Assembly (NCBI GenBank): GCA_905373185.1
Contig: CAJPSE010000107.1
Span: forward strand, 1 to 6,078
Length of the DNA: 6,078 nucleotides
Origin: an uncultured Fretibacterium sp.
GTDB lineage: Bacteria; Synergistota; Synergistia; Synergistales; Aminobacteriaceae
Reading direction: 5' to 3'
The notes beneath the pieces are model-generated. The model made no database searches, was not told the DNA's origin, and saw nothing but the letters and a program-made list of their open reading frames with translations. Below are positions 1 through 6,078 of the stretch, piece by piece; the first letter of the stretch is position 1; each line of letters opens with the position of its first letter. The position numbers were made by a program, and so were the translations under genes.

Positions 1-796
1 AGGCCAGCGAGGCGAACTCGCGTACCGAATGGGTCTCCCCCGTCGCGACGACGAAGTCGTCCGGCCTGTCGTGCTGGAGGATGCGCCACATGACCTCGAC
101 ATAGTCCTCAGCGTGTCCCCAATCGCGCTTGGCGTCCAGGTTTCCCAGCCATGTCCTATCCTGGAGCCCCAGCGCGATGCGGGCCGCTGCACGGGTGATC
201 TTGCGCGTCACAAACGTCTCGCCGCGGAGCTCCGACTCGTGGTTGAACAGGATGCCGTTCGAGGCGAAGATGCCGTAGGCCTCCCGGTAGTTGACGGTGA
301 TCCAGTAGGCGTAGAGCTTGGCCGCGGCATAGGGGCTGCGGGGATAGAACGGCGTCGTCTCGGTCTGAGGCGTCTCCCGAACCTTACCGAAGAGCTCGCT
401 GGTCGATGCCTGGTAAAAGCGCGTATGGCCCTCCAGCCCCAGGATGCGTATGGCCTCCAGGAGGCGCAGGGTTCCCAGTGCGTCGGAGTTGGCCGTGTAC
501 TCCGGGGTCTCAAATGAGACCATAACATGGCTCTGGGCGGCGAGGTTGTAGATCTCGTCGGGCCTGACCTGCTGGATGATGCGAATCAGGTTGCTGGCAT
601 CCGTCAGGTCTCCATAATACAGGAAAAAGTGCGGATCCTCCTCGTGCAGGTCCTCGTAGAGCCCGTCGATGCGGGCGGTATTGAAGAGCGAGCTGCGTCG
701 CTTGATGCCGTGGACGGCGTACCCCTTCCTCAGCAGAAACGAGGCGAGATAGGCCCCGTCCTGGCCGGTGATTCCCGAGATCAGCGCTGTCTTCAT
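1..796 (-). CDS. gmd: GDP-mannose 4,6-dehydratase, 3' end cut by the window edge
   Basis: The gene encodes a short-chain dehydrogenase/reductase that converts GDP-D-mannose to GDP-4-keto-6-deoxy-D-mannose using bound NADP. This is the entry step to GDP-fucose, GDP-rhamnose, GDP-perosamine and related sugars for surface glycans. I translated it by hand; 265 codons are visible and the frame is open to the window edge, where about 60-110 C-terminal residues of a normal 320-375 aa protein are missing. The Rossmann motif GITGQDG is at residues 8-14. RRSSLFNT (33-40), YGDLTD (61-66) and NLAAQSHV (84-91) follow. The catalytic set is complete: T132 and E134 in STSELFG, then Y156 and K160 in SPYAAAK, at the same numbers as in the E. 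coli enzyme. [18 protein letters not shown] (186-203) and [11 protein letters not shown] (224-234) are family signatures. The start ATG directly abuts the stop of the upstream glycosyltransferase, with GGAGG 8 nt upstream, so the two are probably co-transcribed and translationally coupled. Product identity is very secure; the final sugar cannot be told from here. Confidence 0.96.
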   Translation of the reverse strand, partial: MKTALISGITGQDGAYLASFLLRKGYAVHGIKRRSSLFNTARIDGLYEDLHEEDPHFFLYYGDLTDASNLIRIIQQVRPDEIYNLAAQSHVMVSFETPEYTANSDALGTLRLLEAIRILGLEGHTRFYQASTSELFGKVRETPQTETTPFYPRSPYAAAKLYAYWITVNYREAYGIFASNGILFNHESELRGETFVTRKITRAAARIALGLQDRTWLGNLDAKRDWGHAEDYVEVMWRILQHDRPDDFVVATGETHSVREFASLA

Positions 797-1792
797 CTAC
801 TTTTCCTCCATGCCGTCGATACGGCGAAACAGGGTTTTGATACTTCGTTCCGCGTGGAACTCGCGTAGCGCCGCACGAGCGGAGCCGATCCCACGAAACA
901 GAGAGAGCAGATCGAGGCTCCGCGCCCGGAACAGGAGCTTCAGGGCCGCCGCAAACATGAACAGCTTGAACTTGATCTTCAGCCACAAAAGTCTCGGACC
1001 TCGCACGTCGTCGTAGAGGCACTCGAACAGCAGATGAAAATTGTACCACTTGGAGGCCGCCATGTTGGCGACGTTCAGACGAGCGCCGCCGGCTGGGTAA
1101 TGGAAAAAGTGTCCTCCTAAACTATTGACGATGCGCATCCCCATTTTTTTATGCAGAAAAAAGGAAAACGCAAAATCCTCACCCAGCGCATAGCCGCCAA
1201 AACGCTGAAAATCCTCGGGGAAAAAGCATCCAAGGGTACGAAAAACATCGACGTCCAAAGCCATTCCTCCGCCGCTGGCCCAGTCCGCATCCCCTCCCGG
1301 TTTCTCCTCATCGAATCCGTAGTTGTATAAAAATTCCGTAGCCCCGTGATGCTTCCACCCCCACCTCTTCTTTATCCAGGAGGACAATCCGCAGGTCCTC
1401 TGTCCCGCGTGAGGAAGCATCGGCAAATTCACCACCGATACATTCGTTTTCTCAAACGTAATCGAGATTCCCCCCAAAGCGTCCCGCGACAATTCGCAGT
1501 CGTCATCGATAAACAATACATAACGCACGGAGGGGATATGCTCCAGGACATGGTCCACCGCATCGTTGCGCTGTGAGGTCAATCCGAGGCGAGGCGCCTT
1601 GAAATACCGAAGGGGAAAAGACCAGCCGCCGCCCTCCGCCGTCTCTCGGGTCCGTTCGTCGTCGCTGGCGTCCCAGACCACGCAGACAAAATCTCGAAAC
1701 GCCGAGCGCTCCAAGCTGGCGAGCGCATATTTCTCGATCGCTTCACTGCGGTTCTTCGTGGCGATGATCACAGCCAGGGGAACAGTCGGCAT
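797..1792 (-). CDS. Family 2 glycosyltransferase (GT-A fold)
   Basis: Predicted cytoplasmic inverting glycosyltransferase that moves a sugar from a nucleotide-sugar donor to a growing surface glycan; donor and acceptor cannot be read from the sequence. From ATG 1792 it is 331 aa. GT2 landmarks in order: the N-terminal strand VIIATKNR (8-15), WDAS with D41 for nucleotide binding, RLGLTSQRN (68-76), the metal-binding IDDDCE (95-100), WASGGGMALDVDVF (171-184), and GEDFAFSF (204-211), whose ED pair is the usual acceptor/base motif. No signal peptide or clear membrane span; a basic, hydrophobic stretch near residues 270-300 could sit on the membrane surface. An in-frame ATG 21 bases earlier (1813, preceded by a second ATG codon at 1810) would add 7 residues, but it has only a weak GATGGG upstream, while 1792 has GAGGAG 4 nt away. 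The next gene, gmd, begins right after this stop, suggesting one glycan operon. The gene is more AT-rich than its neighbours, especially around 1120-1460, with A/T homopolymers, as often seen in exchanged glycan genes. Confidence 0.88.
   Translation of the reverse strand: MPTVPLAVIIATKNRSEAIEKYALASLERSAFRDFVCVVWDASDDERTRETAEGGGWSFPLRYFKAPRLGLTSQRNDAVDHVLEHIPSVRYVLFIDDDCELSRDALGGISITFEKTNVSVVNLPMLPHAGQRTCGLSSWIKKRWGWKHHGATEFLYNYGFDEEKPGGDADWASGGGMALDVDVFRTLGCFFPEDFQRFGGYALGEDFAFSFFLHKKMGMRIVNSLGGHFFHYPAGGARLNVANMAASKWYNFHLLFECLYDDVRGPRLLWLKIKFKLFMFAAALKLLFRARSLDLLSLFRGIGSARAALREFHAERSIKTLFRRIDGMEEK
805..809 (-). promoter_or_regulatory. Ribosome binding site of gmd
   Basis: On the minus strand GGAGG lies 8 nt before the gmd ATG, inside the last codons of the glycosyltransferase gene. 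The upstream stop and the gmd start read TAGATG with no base between them, which favours reinitiation or coupling. It fixes the gmd start at 796. Confidence 0.8.
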
Positions 1793-1796
1793 CTCT

Positions 1797-1802
1797 CTCC
1801 TC
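1797..1802 (-). promoter_or_regulatory. Ribosome binding site deciding the glycosyltransferase start
   Basis: GAGGAG on the minus strand, 4 nt before the ATG at 1792. The spacing is short, but the match is much better than anything before the alternative ATG at 1813, so I prefer the shorter protein. Confidence 0.5.
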
Positions 1803-1835
1803 GATTCCATCATAATTCAATCCCATCATAAGCTT

Positions 1836-1868
1836 CCCTGCTCGAAGAAAGACCTCACACGAGCAGGG
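1836..1868 (-). promoter_or_regulatory. Hairpin in the leader of the glycosyltransferase mRNA
   Basis: A perfect 9-bp inverted repeat (CCCTGCTCG ... CGAGCAGGG) encloses a 15-nt loop. It lies between the predicted promoter and the glycosyltransferase start. In the minus-strand RNA the loop carries a GAGGU segment. No U run follows, so it is not a simple terminator. It could stabilise the mRNA or mediate leader control; the inverted repeat itself could also be an operator. The structure is seen; the function is unknown. Confidence 0.4.
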
Positions 1869-1890
1869 GCAATTTCACCGCGACGACGTC

Positions 1891-1899
1891 AGTATAGCA
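1891..1899 (-). promoter_or_regulatory. Candidate extended -10 promoter for the glycosyltransferase-gmd operon
   Basis: The minus strand reads TGCTATACT, an extended -10 element (TGn then TATACT, one mismatch to TATAAT). No good -35 hexamer is present at 16-18 nt spacing, which is usual for extended -10 promoters. Transcription would start near 1884, giving a leader of about 90 nt that includes the hairpin at 1836-1868. The location, in the gap between an upstream gene end and a new operon, supports the call. Confidence 0.45.
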
Positions 1900-2026
1900 T
1901 TGCCGGAGGCACAGCCGGGACAATTTATTGATTGAGGGGGGGAAAGAAAAACAGACGGCATGGACAGGCATGAAGCGCGAAAAACAGCCTTCTTTTCCAA
2001 TCCGCTCAATGACGGATGTGGGGCAA

Positions 2027-2054
2027 GGGAGCATGGCCGTTCGGCCATGCTCCC
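2027..2054 (-). terminator. Perfect GC-rich hairpin downstream of the EF-G-like gene, possible terminator
   Basis: GGGAGCATGGCC and GGCCATGCTCCC form a perfect 12-bp stem around a 4-nt GTTC loop, beginning 15 bases after the stop codon at 2069-2071. The position fits a 3' transcript end. However, the base run after the stem on the minus strand is TTGCCCC, not a U tract, so it is not a textbook intrinsic terminator. It may instead protect the 3' end or act with Rho. T-rich stretches (TGTTTTTC) occur further down at about 1980-1990 and 1943-1953, and could help termination. Confidence 0.5.
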
Positions 2055-2068
2055 GGTAAAAACGTGCT

Positions 2069-4156
2069 CTACTCCTCCTCTTCCTCCTCCTTGTGGGCCG
2101 CGATGACCTTCTTGGATATCTCGGCCGGGACCTCCTCGTAGTGGGAGTACTCCATGGAGAAGCTGCCCTGTCCCGAGGTCATGGAGCGCAGCACGATCGC
2201 GTAGCGGAACATCTCCGCAAGCGGGGCCTGGGCCTTGACGACCTGGAGCCGGCCGTGGGCCTCCATGCCCATGATGCGGCCGCGGCGGCTGTTGAAGTCC
2301 CCCATTACATCGCCCATGTACTGATCCGGGACGGTGACCTCGACGTTCATGATAGGCTCCAGCAGCACGGGAGAGGCGTCCATGATCCCCTTTTTGAAGG
2401 AAAGGCGCGTCGCCAGCTTGAAGGACATCTCGGAGCTGTCGACGTCGTGGTACGAGCCAAAGTAGAGCTCCGCGCGGAAATCGACCACCGGGAAGCCCGC
2501 CAGGGGCCCCTTGACCATGTACTCGCGCAGCCCCTTCTCGACCGCGGGAATGAAGTTGCGCGGCACCGCGCCGCCCACGATGCTGTCCACGAACTCGAAC
2601 CCGGCCCCCCGCTCCAGCGGGCTGTAGCGAATGTGGACGTCGCCGTACTGCCCGTGCCCTCCGCTCTGCTTCTTGTGCTTGCCCTGGGCCTCCGCGGTCT
2701 TTCGGATGGTCTCGCGGTAGGGAACCTGCGGCGTCCGCGTCTCCAGCTCGATCCCGTAACGCTCCTTCATGCGGGCCAGGACGATGTCGATGTGCAGGTC
2801 CCCCATCCCGGACAGCACGTTGTCGTGCGTCTCCGGGTTCTTCTCGAAGGTGAGTCCGCGGTCCTCGTCCAGGGTCTTGGAGATGGCGTTGCCCAGCTTG
2901 TCCTCGTCCGCACGGCTCTTGGCGACGACCGCCACGCTGTAGACGGGGCTGGGATACTCGATCTTCTCGAACTGGCAGGAGGAACCGCCCTTGACGGCCA
3001 GGGTGTGCCCCACCTTCGTGCTCTGGAGCTTGGGGATCGCGACGATGTCGCCGGAGACGACCTCCTTGATGTCCTTCCCCTCCTTGCCGCACATCAGCTT
3101 GAAGGAACTGATGCGTTCGTCCTCGCCCTTCTTGACGTTGAAGATGTTGTTCCCCTCCGAGGAGAGGGTCCCCGAATAGACGCGGATGAACGAGAGCTTG
3201 CCAACATAGGGGTCGACCATCACCTTGAAGCAGAGGGCCGAGAACGGAGCGGCCGCATCCGGGGCAACCTCGACGGTCTCCTCCCCATCCAACGCCTTGA
3301 CCGGCCCGACGTCCACGGGGGACGGGAAATAATCGACGATGAAATCCAGAAGCTGATGGACGCCGATGTTCAAGGCTGCGGACCCCGCCAGTACCGGCAT
3401 GACGCGCCTGGCGACGATGGCCGCGCGGAGCGTCCGGGCAAGGTCGGCGTCGGAGACGGATTCTCCCTCGAGATAACGCTCCATCAGGGCGTCGTCCATC
3501 TCTACCGCCGCCTCCACCAGGGCTTCCTTTGCCGATGCCGCCGCATCCGCCATGTCTGCGGGGACGTCGCCCTCCGTGAACTTTCCGCTGCCGTCCGCAG
3601 CGTAGGTATAGGACTTCCCCCTGAGGACGTCTACGATTCCCTTGAAATGCTCCGCCGATCCGATGGGCAGGAACACGGGGAGCGCGTTTTCCGAGAACTG
3701 CTCCCGTATGTCCGCCAGCACCTTGTCGAAGTCGGCGTTCTCGCGGTCCATCTTCGAGATGCAGAAGACGACGGGCTTATGGTTATCCGAGGCGTACTCC
3801 CAGGCGCGGCCGGTTTGGACCTCCACCCCGCCCACGGCGCTGACCAGCAGCAGCGACGCGTCCGAGACGCGGATGGCGGCGCTCATCTCTCCCGCGAAGT
3901 CCGCAAAACCGGGGGCATCCAGGGCAAACAAAGTCTTTCCCCCCCGCTCCATCGTGAGGAGGGAGGTGCCAATAGAGATCTGCCGTTTCTGCTCCTCGGT
4001 CTGAAAGTCGCTGACGGTGTTGCCCGCATCCGTCCTGCCCATGCGCCCGATCTGCCCGTTGCAGAAAAGCATGGCCTCGGCCAGGGTGGTCTTTCCAGCC
4101 CCGCCGTGGGCGACAAGCGCAAAACTTCTCGTGTTCTCAGGTTGACGTGCTCCCAT
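2069..4156 (-). CDS. Elongation factor G-like translational GTPase (EF-G paralogue)
   Basis: A 695-aa protein of the EF-G family, acting on the ribosome in the cytoplasm, probably at translocation or a related step. Domains in order: G domain (about 1-285), II (about 305-395), III (about 405-480), IV (about 485-605, with GGHGQYGDV), V (about 605-685, with EPIMNVEV and DFNSRRGRI). The P-loop is AHGGAGKTT (16-24). G3 is DAPGF (80-84) where classical EF-G has DTPGH, so the histidine needed for GTP hydrolysis is Phe84. G4 is SKMD (134-137), not NKMD. The G2 region reads KRQISI (57-62) instead of RGITI. The domain IV tip SYHDVDSS, with H570, is intact. The protein ends in KEEEEEE. These changes mark it as an EF-G-like paralogue, not the housekeeping fusA that usually sits with rpsL/rpsG. 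The ATG at 4156 has GAGGAGGG 9 nt upstream; a TTG at 4189 is a weaker alternative. It appears to be a single-gene unit between two terminator-like hairpins. Family assignment is certain; the exact role is not. Confidence 0.93.
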   Translation of the reverse strand: MGARQPENTRSFALVAHGGAGKTTLAEAMLFCNGQIGRMGRTDAGNTVSDFQTEEQKRQISIGTSLLTMERGGKTLFALDAPGFADFAGEMSAAIRVSDASLLLVSAVGGVEVQTGRAWEYASDNHKPVVFCISKMDRENADFDKVLADIREQFSENALPVFLPIGSAEHFKGIVDVLRGKSYTYAADGSGKFTEGDVPADMADAAASAKEALVEAAVEMDDALMERYLEGESVSDADLARTLRAAIVARRVMPVLAGSAALNIGVHQLLDFIVDYFPSPVDVGPVKALDGEETVEVAPDAAAPFSALCFKVMVDPYVGKLSFIRVYSGTLSSEGNNIFNVKKGEDERISSFKLMCGKEGKDIKEVVSGDIVAIPKLQSTKVGHTLAVKGGSSCQFEKIEYPSPVYSVAVVAKSRADEDKLGNAISKTLDEDRGLTFEKNPETHDNVLSGMGDLHIDIVLARMKERYGIELETRTPQVPYRETIRKTAEAQGKHKKQSGGHGQYGDVHIRYSPLERGAGFEFVDSIVGGAVPRNFIPAVEKGLREYMVKGPLAGFPVVDFRAELYFGSYHDVDSSEMSFKLATRLSFKKGIMDASPVLLEPIMNVEVTVPDQYMGDVMGDFNSRRGRIMGMEAHGRLQVVKAQAPLAEMFRYAIVLRSMTSGQGSFSMEYSHYEEVPAEISKKVIAAHKEEEEEE

Positions 4157-4165
4157 CCTCCAATA

Positions 4166-4173
4166 CCCTCCTC
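4166..4173 (-). promoter_or_regulatory. Ribosome binding site of the EF-G-like gene
   Basis: GAGGAGGG on the minus strand, 9 nt before the ATG at 4156. A second GGAGG touches the ATG itself (4157-4161) and is too close to serve. The site rules in 4156 over the upstream TTG at 4189. Confidence 0.7.
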
Positions 4174-4279
4174 TAAAAGATTGCCCCAAAAATTGCCCGA
4201 CCGCAAACTCCTCGCAGTGCTTTCGCCGCCATCATCGTACGCGGACGCGGAAAAACAAAGCAGGAAGACCCGAATACTG

Positions 4280-4324
4280 AAAACCCGCCCTGTTCCTCGC
4301 GAACGATTCGGAGGAAAGGACGGG
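4280..4324 (-). terminator. Probable intrinsic terminator of the gat transcript
   Basis: Starting 6 bases after the gatB stop, the minus-strand RNA can fold into a long imperfect hairpin. The base is CCCGUCC pairing with GGGCGGG (one G-U pair), the middle is CCUC with GAGG plus flanking A-U pairs, and the top is CGAA-UCG-UUCG. UUUUCAG follows. The U run is short (4), but stem strength and position support termination. It separates gatAB from the EF-G-like gene, which then needs its own promoter within about 4157-4280. Confidence 0.65.
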
Positions 4325-4330
4325 AAAACG

Positions 4331-5827
4331 TCATTTCGGATCGCAGCGAAGGGCAGACTCGAGCGCCGCCGCCACCTCGGGCGGACGGGCCTGGCCCTTC
4401 GTCTCCTTCATCACGAGTCCTTGCAGGAACTTTATCTTCTTGCCCTTGGGGTCCCCTCCGGACCTTATCTCCGCCACGACGTCGGCGTTGGCCTCCAGGA
4501 CGCTTCGGATCGTCCCGGACAGGGCGTCCCCGGCAACGCCGCCCTCCGTCACGCCGCAGGCCTTCACCGCCTCGTCCAGCACCAGGCTCGACTCGACCAT
4601 CCTGTCGAACACGGCCTTGGCCTGAGTGGTCGACAGGCGGCCGGCATCGACACGTCCGACGAGCTCGGCGAGCGCCTCGGGACGGACGGAGAGCTCCGAG
4701 AGCGAAATCTGCCGGTCGTTGAGCACGCGCAGGACCTCCGTGCGGACCCAGTTCGCCGCACGCTGGGGGGCCGCCCCGGCGGCGACACAGGCCTCGAAGT
4801 ACTCGGCCATATCGCGCGATTCGGTCAGGACCTGGGCGGCGTCCTCGGAGAGCTTCATCTCCCGCACGTAGCGTTCGGCCTTCACGTCGGGCATCTCCGG
4901 CATCAGGGCGCGCACCCGTTCCTCCCATTCCTTCGAGACGTGCAGGGGCGGAAGGTCGGGGTCGACGATGAACTTGCGGTAGAACTCCTTGAGCCTCGAC
5001 CCCGTCGTCACACCCTTGGCGTCGTTCCAGTGGCGGGTCTCGGGCAGCACCTCCCCGCCCTGCATCATGATCTTCCTCTGGCGCTTGATCTCGTACTCTA
5101 TCGCGCGCTCCAGCGCCCGAAACGAGTTCATGTTCTTGACCTCGACCTTACGGCCCCACCGGCCGTCCGAGCACTTCATGGAGACGTTGGCGTCGAAGCG
5201 CATCATCCCCTTCTCCAGGTCCACGTCGGAGGCCCCGGCGTAGCGCACGCGGCGCCTCAGCGTCGTCACGTACTCCACCGCCTCCCGGGCCGACGAGACG
5301 TCCGGCTCCGACACGATCTCCGCCAAGGGGAGCCCGGACCGGTTGTAGTCGACGTAGGAGGTCTCCGCCCCCTCCAGTCGGCCGTCCGAGGCGCTGTGAT
5401 GGAGCTTCCCGACATCCTCCTCGAGATGCAGATGGTGGACCCGGATCTTCTTGAGCCTTCCCTCGTCGTCGTGAACCTCGATGTAGCCGTCCGCGACGAT
5501 CGGGAGGTCACACTGGCTGGTCTGGTACCCCTTCGGCAGGTCCGGATAGAAATAGGACTTGCGGAAGAACAGGGAAGCCGGTTGCACGGAGCAGTTCAGG
5601 GCCATGCCCGCAAGCAGCCCCTGCTCGACGACCTTCTCGTTGAGGACGGGAAGCGCGCCGGGCAGCCCCATGCAGACGGGGCAGATATGCGTGTTCGGCT
5701 CCCCGCCCATGTCCGTGGAGCAGCCGCAGAAAATCTTGGTGTCCGTCTTGAGCTGGATGTGAATCTCGATCCCGATGACGGGCGTGAAGGTCAGTTCCTT
5801 GTCCATTTTCTCCCTCTCCTCGGACAT
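4331..5827 (-). CDS. gatB: Asp/Glu-tRNA amidotransferase subunit B
   Basis: GatB is the tRNA-binding and kinase subunit of GatCAB. It activates the side chain of Glu-tRNA(Gln) or Asp-tRNA(Asn) with ATP, and ammonia released by GatA completes amidation. From ATG 5827 it is 498 aa, slightly longer than the usual 475-480. Landmarks: VIGIEIHIQL (17-26, with metal-site E21 and H23); four cysteines C34, C36, C49, C52 (FCGC and CPVC), the zinc knuckle found in many GatB proteins; FYPDLPKGYQ (93-102); HLEEDVGK (134-141); DYNRSGLPLAEIVSEPD (160-176); RFDANVSMK (210-218); VEVKNMNSFRALERAI (228-243). The C-terminal third is the helical GatB/YqeY tRNA-binding domain, ending with the family's KFLQGLVMKETKGQA. 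The normally conserved SMRSKEEAHDYRYF region reads GSRLKEFYRKFIV (276-288), two residues shorter and without a frameshift. GGGAGGT 8 nt upstream supports 5827; an in-frame ATG at 5806 also has a purine-rich leader and would give a more typical N-terminus. Confidence 0.96.
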   Translation of the reverse strand: MSEEREKMDKELTFTPVIGIEIHIQLKTDTKIFCGCSTDMGGEPNTHICPVCMGLPGALPVLNEKVVEQGLLAGMALNCSVQPASLFFRKSYFYPDLPKGYQTSQCDLPIVADGYIEVHDDEGRLKKIRVHHLHLEEDVGKLHHSASDGRLEGAETSYVDYNRSGLPLAEIVSEPDVSSAREAVEYVTTLRRRVRYAGASDVDLEKGMMRFDANVSMKCSDGRWGRKVEVKNMNSFRALERAIEYEIKRQRKIMMQGGEVLPETRHWNDAKGVTTGSRLKEFYRKFIVDPDLPPLHVSKEWEERVRALMPEMPDVKAERYVREMKLSEDAAQVLTESRDMAEYFEACVAAGAAPQRAANWVRTEVLRVLNDRQISLSELSVRPEALAELVGRVDAGRLSTTQAKAVFDRMVESSLVLDEAVKACGVTEGGVAGDALSGTIRSVLEANADVVAEIRSGGDPKGKKIKFLQGLVMKETKGQARPPEVAAALESALRCDPK

Positions 5828-5829
5828 AA

Positions 5830-6078
5830 TCAAAGACCTCCCTTCGCGATTCGGGGCGATCCCAGCATGGCCTCCAGGGTCAAGCCCACGTTCAGGAGGC
5901 GGCCGTCGCTCCATCGGGGTCCGACGAGCTGCAGGCCTACGGGCAGCCCCGAGGGCGAATACCCCGTGAAGAAGGACAGCCCGGGCAGCCCGGCCATGTT
6001 CACGGGCAGCGTGTAGAGGTCCGACTCGTATCCCTTCATCGCATCCTCGTCCACCCCTCCGACAGGGGCGGGCAGGGC
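5830..6078 (-). CDS. gatA: Asp/Glu-tRNA amidotransferase subunit A, C-terminal end only
   Basis: Only the last 82 codons are in the window; the 5' part, including the amidase-signature Ser-Ser-Lys triad, lies beyond the right edge. GatA hydrolyses glutamine and passes ammonia to GatB. The visible part has the GatA/amidase C-terminal signature: SDLYTLPVNMAGLPGLS, then GLPVGLQLVGPRWSDGRLLNVG. The tail is short and ends in AKGGL. The TGA at 5832-5830 is separated by two bases from the gatB ATG, the typical gatA-gatB arrangement with likely translational coupling. gatC is not in the window. The identity relies on motif and gene order, which agree. Confidence 0.93.
   Translation of the reverse strand, partial: ALPAPVGGVDEDAMKGYESDLYTLPVNMAGLPGLSFFTGYSPSGLPVGLQLVGPRWSDGRLLNVGLTLEAMLGSPRIAKGGL
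5836..5842 (-). promoter_or_regulatory. Ribosome binding site of gatB
   Basis: GGGAGGT on the minus strand, 8 nt before the ATG at 5827 and inside the last codons of gatA. It supports the longer GatB N-terminus (MSEEREK) over the internal ATG at 5806. Confidence 0.75.

Noticed and set aside
29..868. Plus-strand open frames opposite gmd.
   Set aside because: The minus strand carries a complete set of Gmd motifs and catalytic residues throughout this stretch, so these are antisense shadows.
1941..1990. T-rich runs and a repeated CATGCC on the minus strand as an intrinsic terminator.
   Set aside because: The T runs are there, but no GC-rich stem ends directly before either of them.
1875..3092. 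A 405-codon open frame on the minus strand overlapping the 3' half of the EF-G-like gene.
   Set aside because: It is an out-of-frame shadow of the EF-G-like gene; the translation is rich in G, R, P and A and has no recognisable motif.
4157..4280. A promoter for the EF-G-like gene (TACGAT with TGCTTT at 17 nt, or CAATCT with TTGCGG at 17 nt).
   Set aside because: Both hexamer pairs match the sigma-70 consensus poorly. A promoter is probably present because a terminator precedes the gap, but I cannot place it.
4173..4928. A 251-codon minus-strand frame overlapping the 3' half of gatB and the gap.
   Set aside because: It is a shifted reading of gatB, with an arginine/glycine-rich translation and no family signature.
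2093..6016. A 1307-codon open frame on the plus strand, spanning the EF-G-like gene, gatB and the gap between them.
   Set aside because: It is antisense to two unmistakable genes, and its translation is a low-complexity mix of R, G, D, H, L and V as expected from GC-rich codon bias on the other strand. It shows no domain and runs across gene borders.

Overview
This window comes from a GC-rich bacterial chromosome. All five genes are on the minus strand, so transcription runs right to left: gatA (3' end only), gatB, an elongation factor G paralogue, a family 2 glycosyltransferase, and gmd (5' part only). Both window edges cut a gene. Codon use, the strong GGAGG-type ribosome binding sites and the GatB and EF-G-like sequences suggest an anaerobic, deep-branching or Firmicutes-like bacterium. 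Synergistota is my best guess, but it rests on general resemblance and not on a marker I could test.

Right part (about 4280-6078): the end of gatA runs into gatB with a 2-base gap. These are two subunits of the GatCAB amidotransferase, which turns misacylated Glu-tRNA(Gln) and/or Asp-tRNA(Asn) into Gln-tRNA(Gln)/Asn-tRNA(Asn). A long imperfect hairpin followed by a short U tract lies just after gatB and probably ends this transcript. Middle (2069-4156): an EF-G-like translational GTPase of 695 residues. It has all five EF-G-type domains and an intact domain IV tip, but an unorthodox G domain (DAPGF in place of DTPGH, SKMD in place of NKMD) and a poly-glutamate tail. A 255-280 bp gap follows, with a perfect GC-rich hairpin near the GTPase gene, an extended -10 promoter candidate, and a second hairpin in the leader of the next gene.

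Left part (1-1792): a glycosyltransferase gene whose stop codon abuts the start codon of gmd (GDP-mannose 4,6-dehydratase). This pair looks like the first part of a surface-glycan cluster that uses a GDP-6-deoxyhexose and continues beyond the left edge. The glycosyltransferase gene is visibly more AT-rich than its neighbours.

The window therefore joins translation-accuracy genes to the start of a cell-surface polysaccharide cluster. I see no tRNA or rRNA, no CRISPR array, no insertion sequence and no clear undescribed multi-gene system. The most interesting signals are the G-domain substitutions in the EF-G paralogue, a divergent motif in GatB, and the structured leader in front of the glycan genes.
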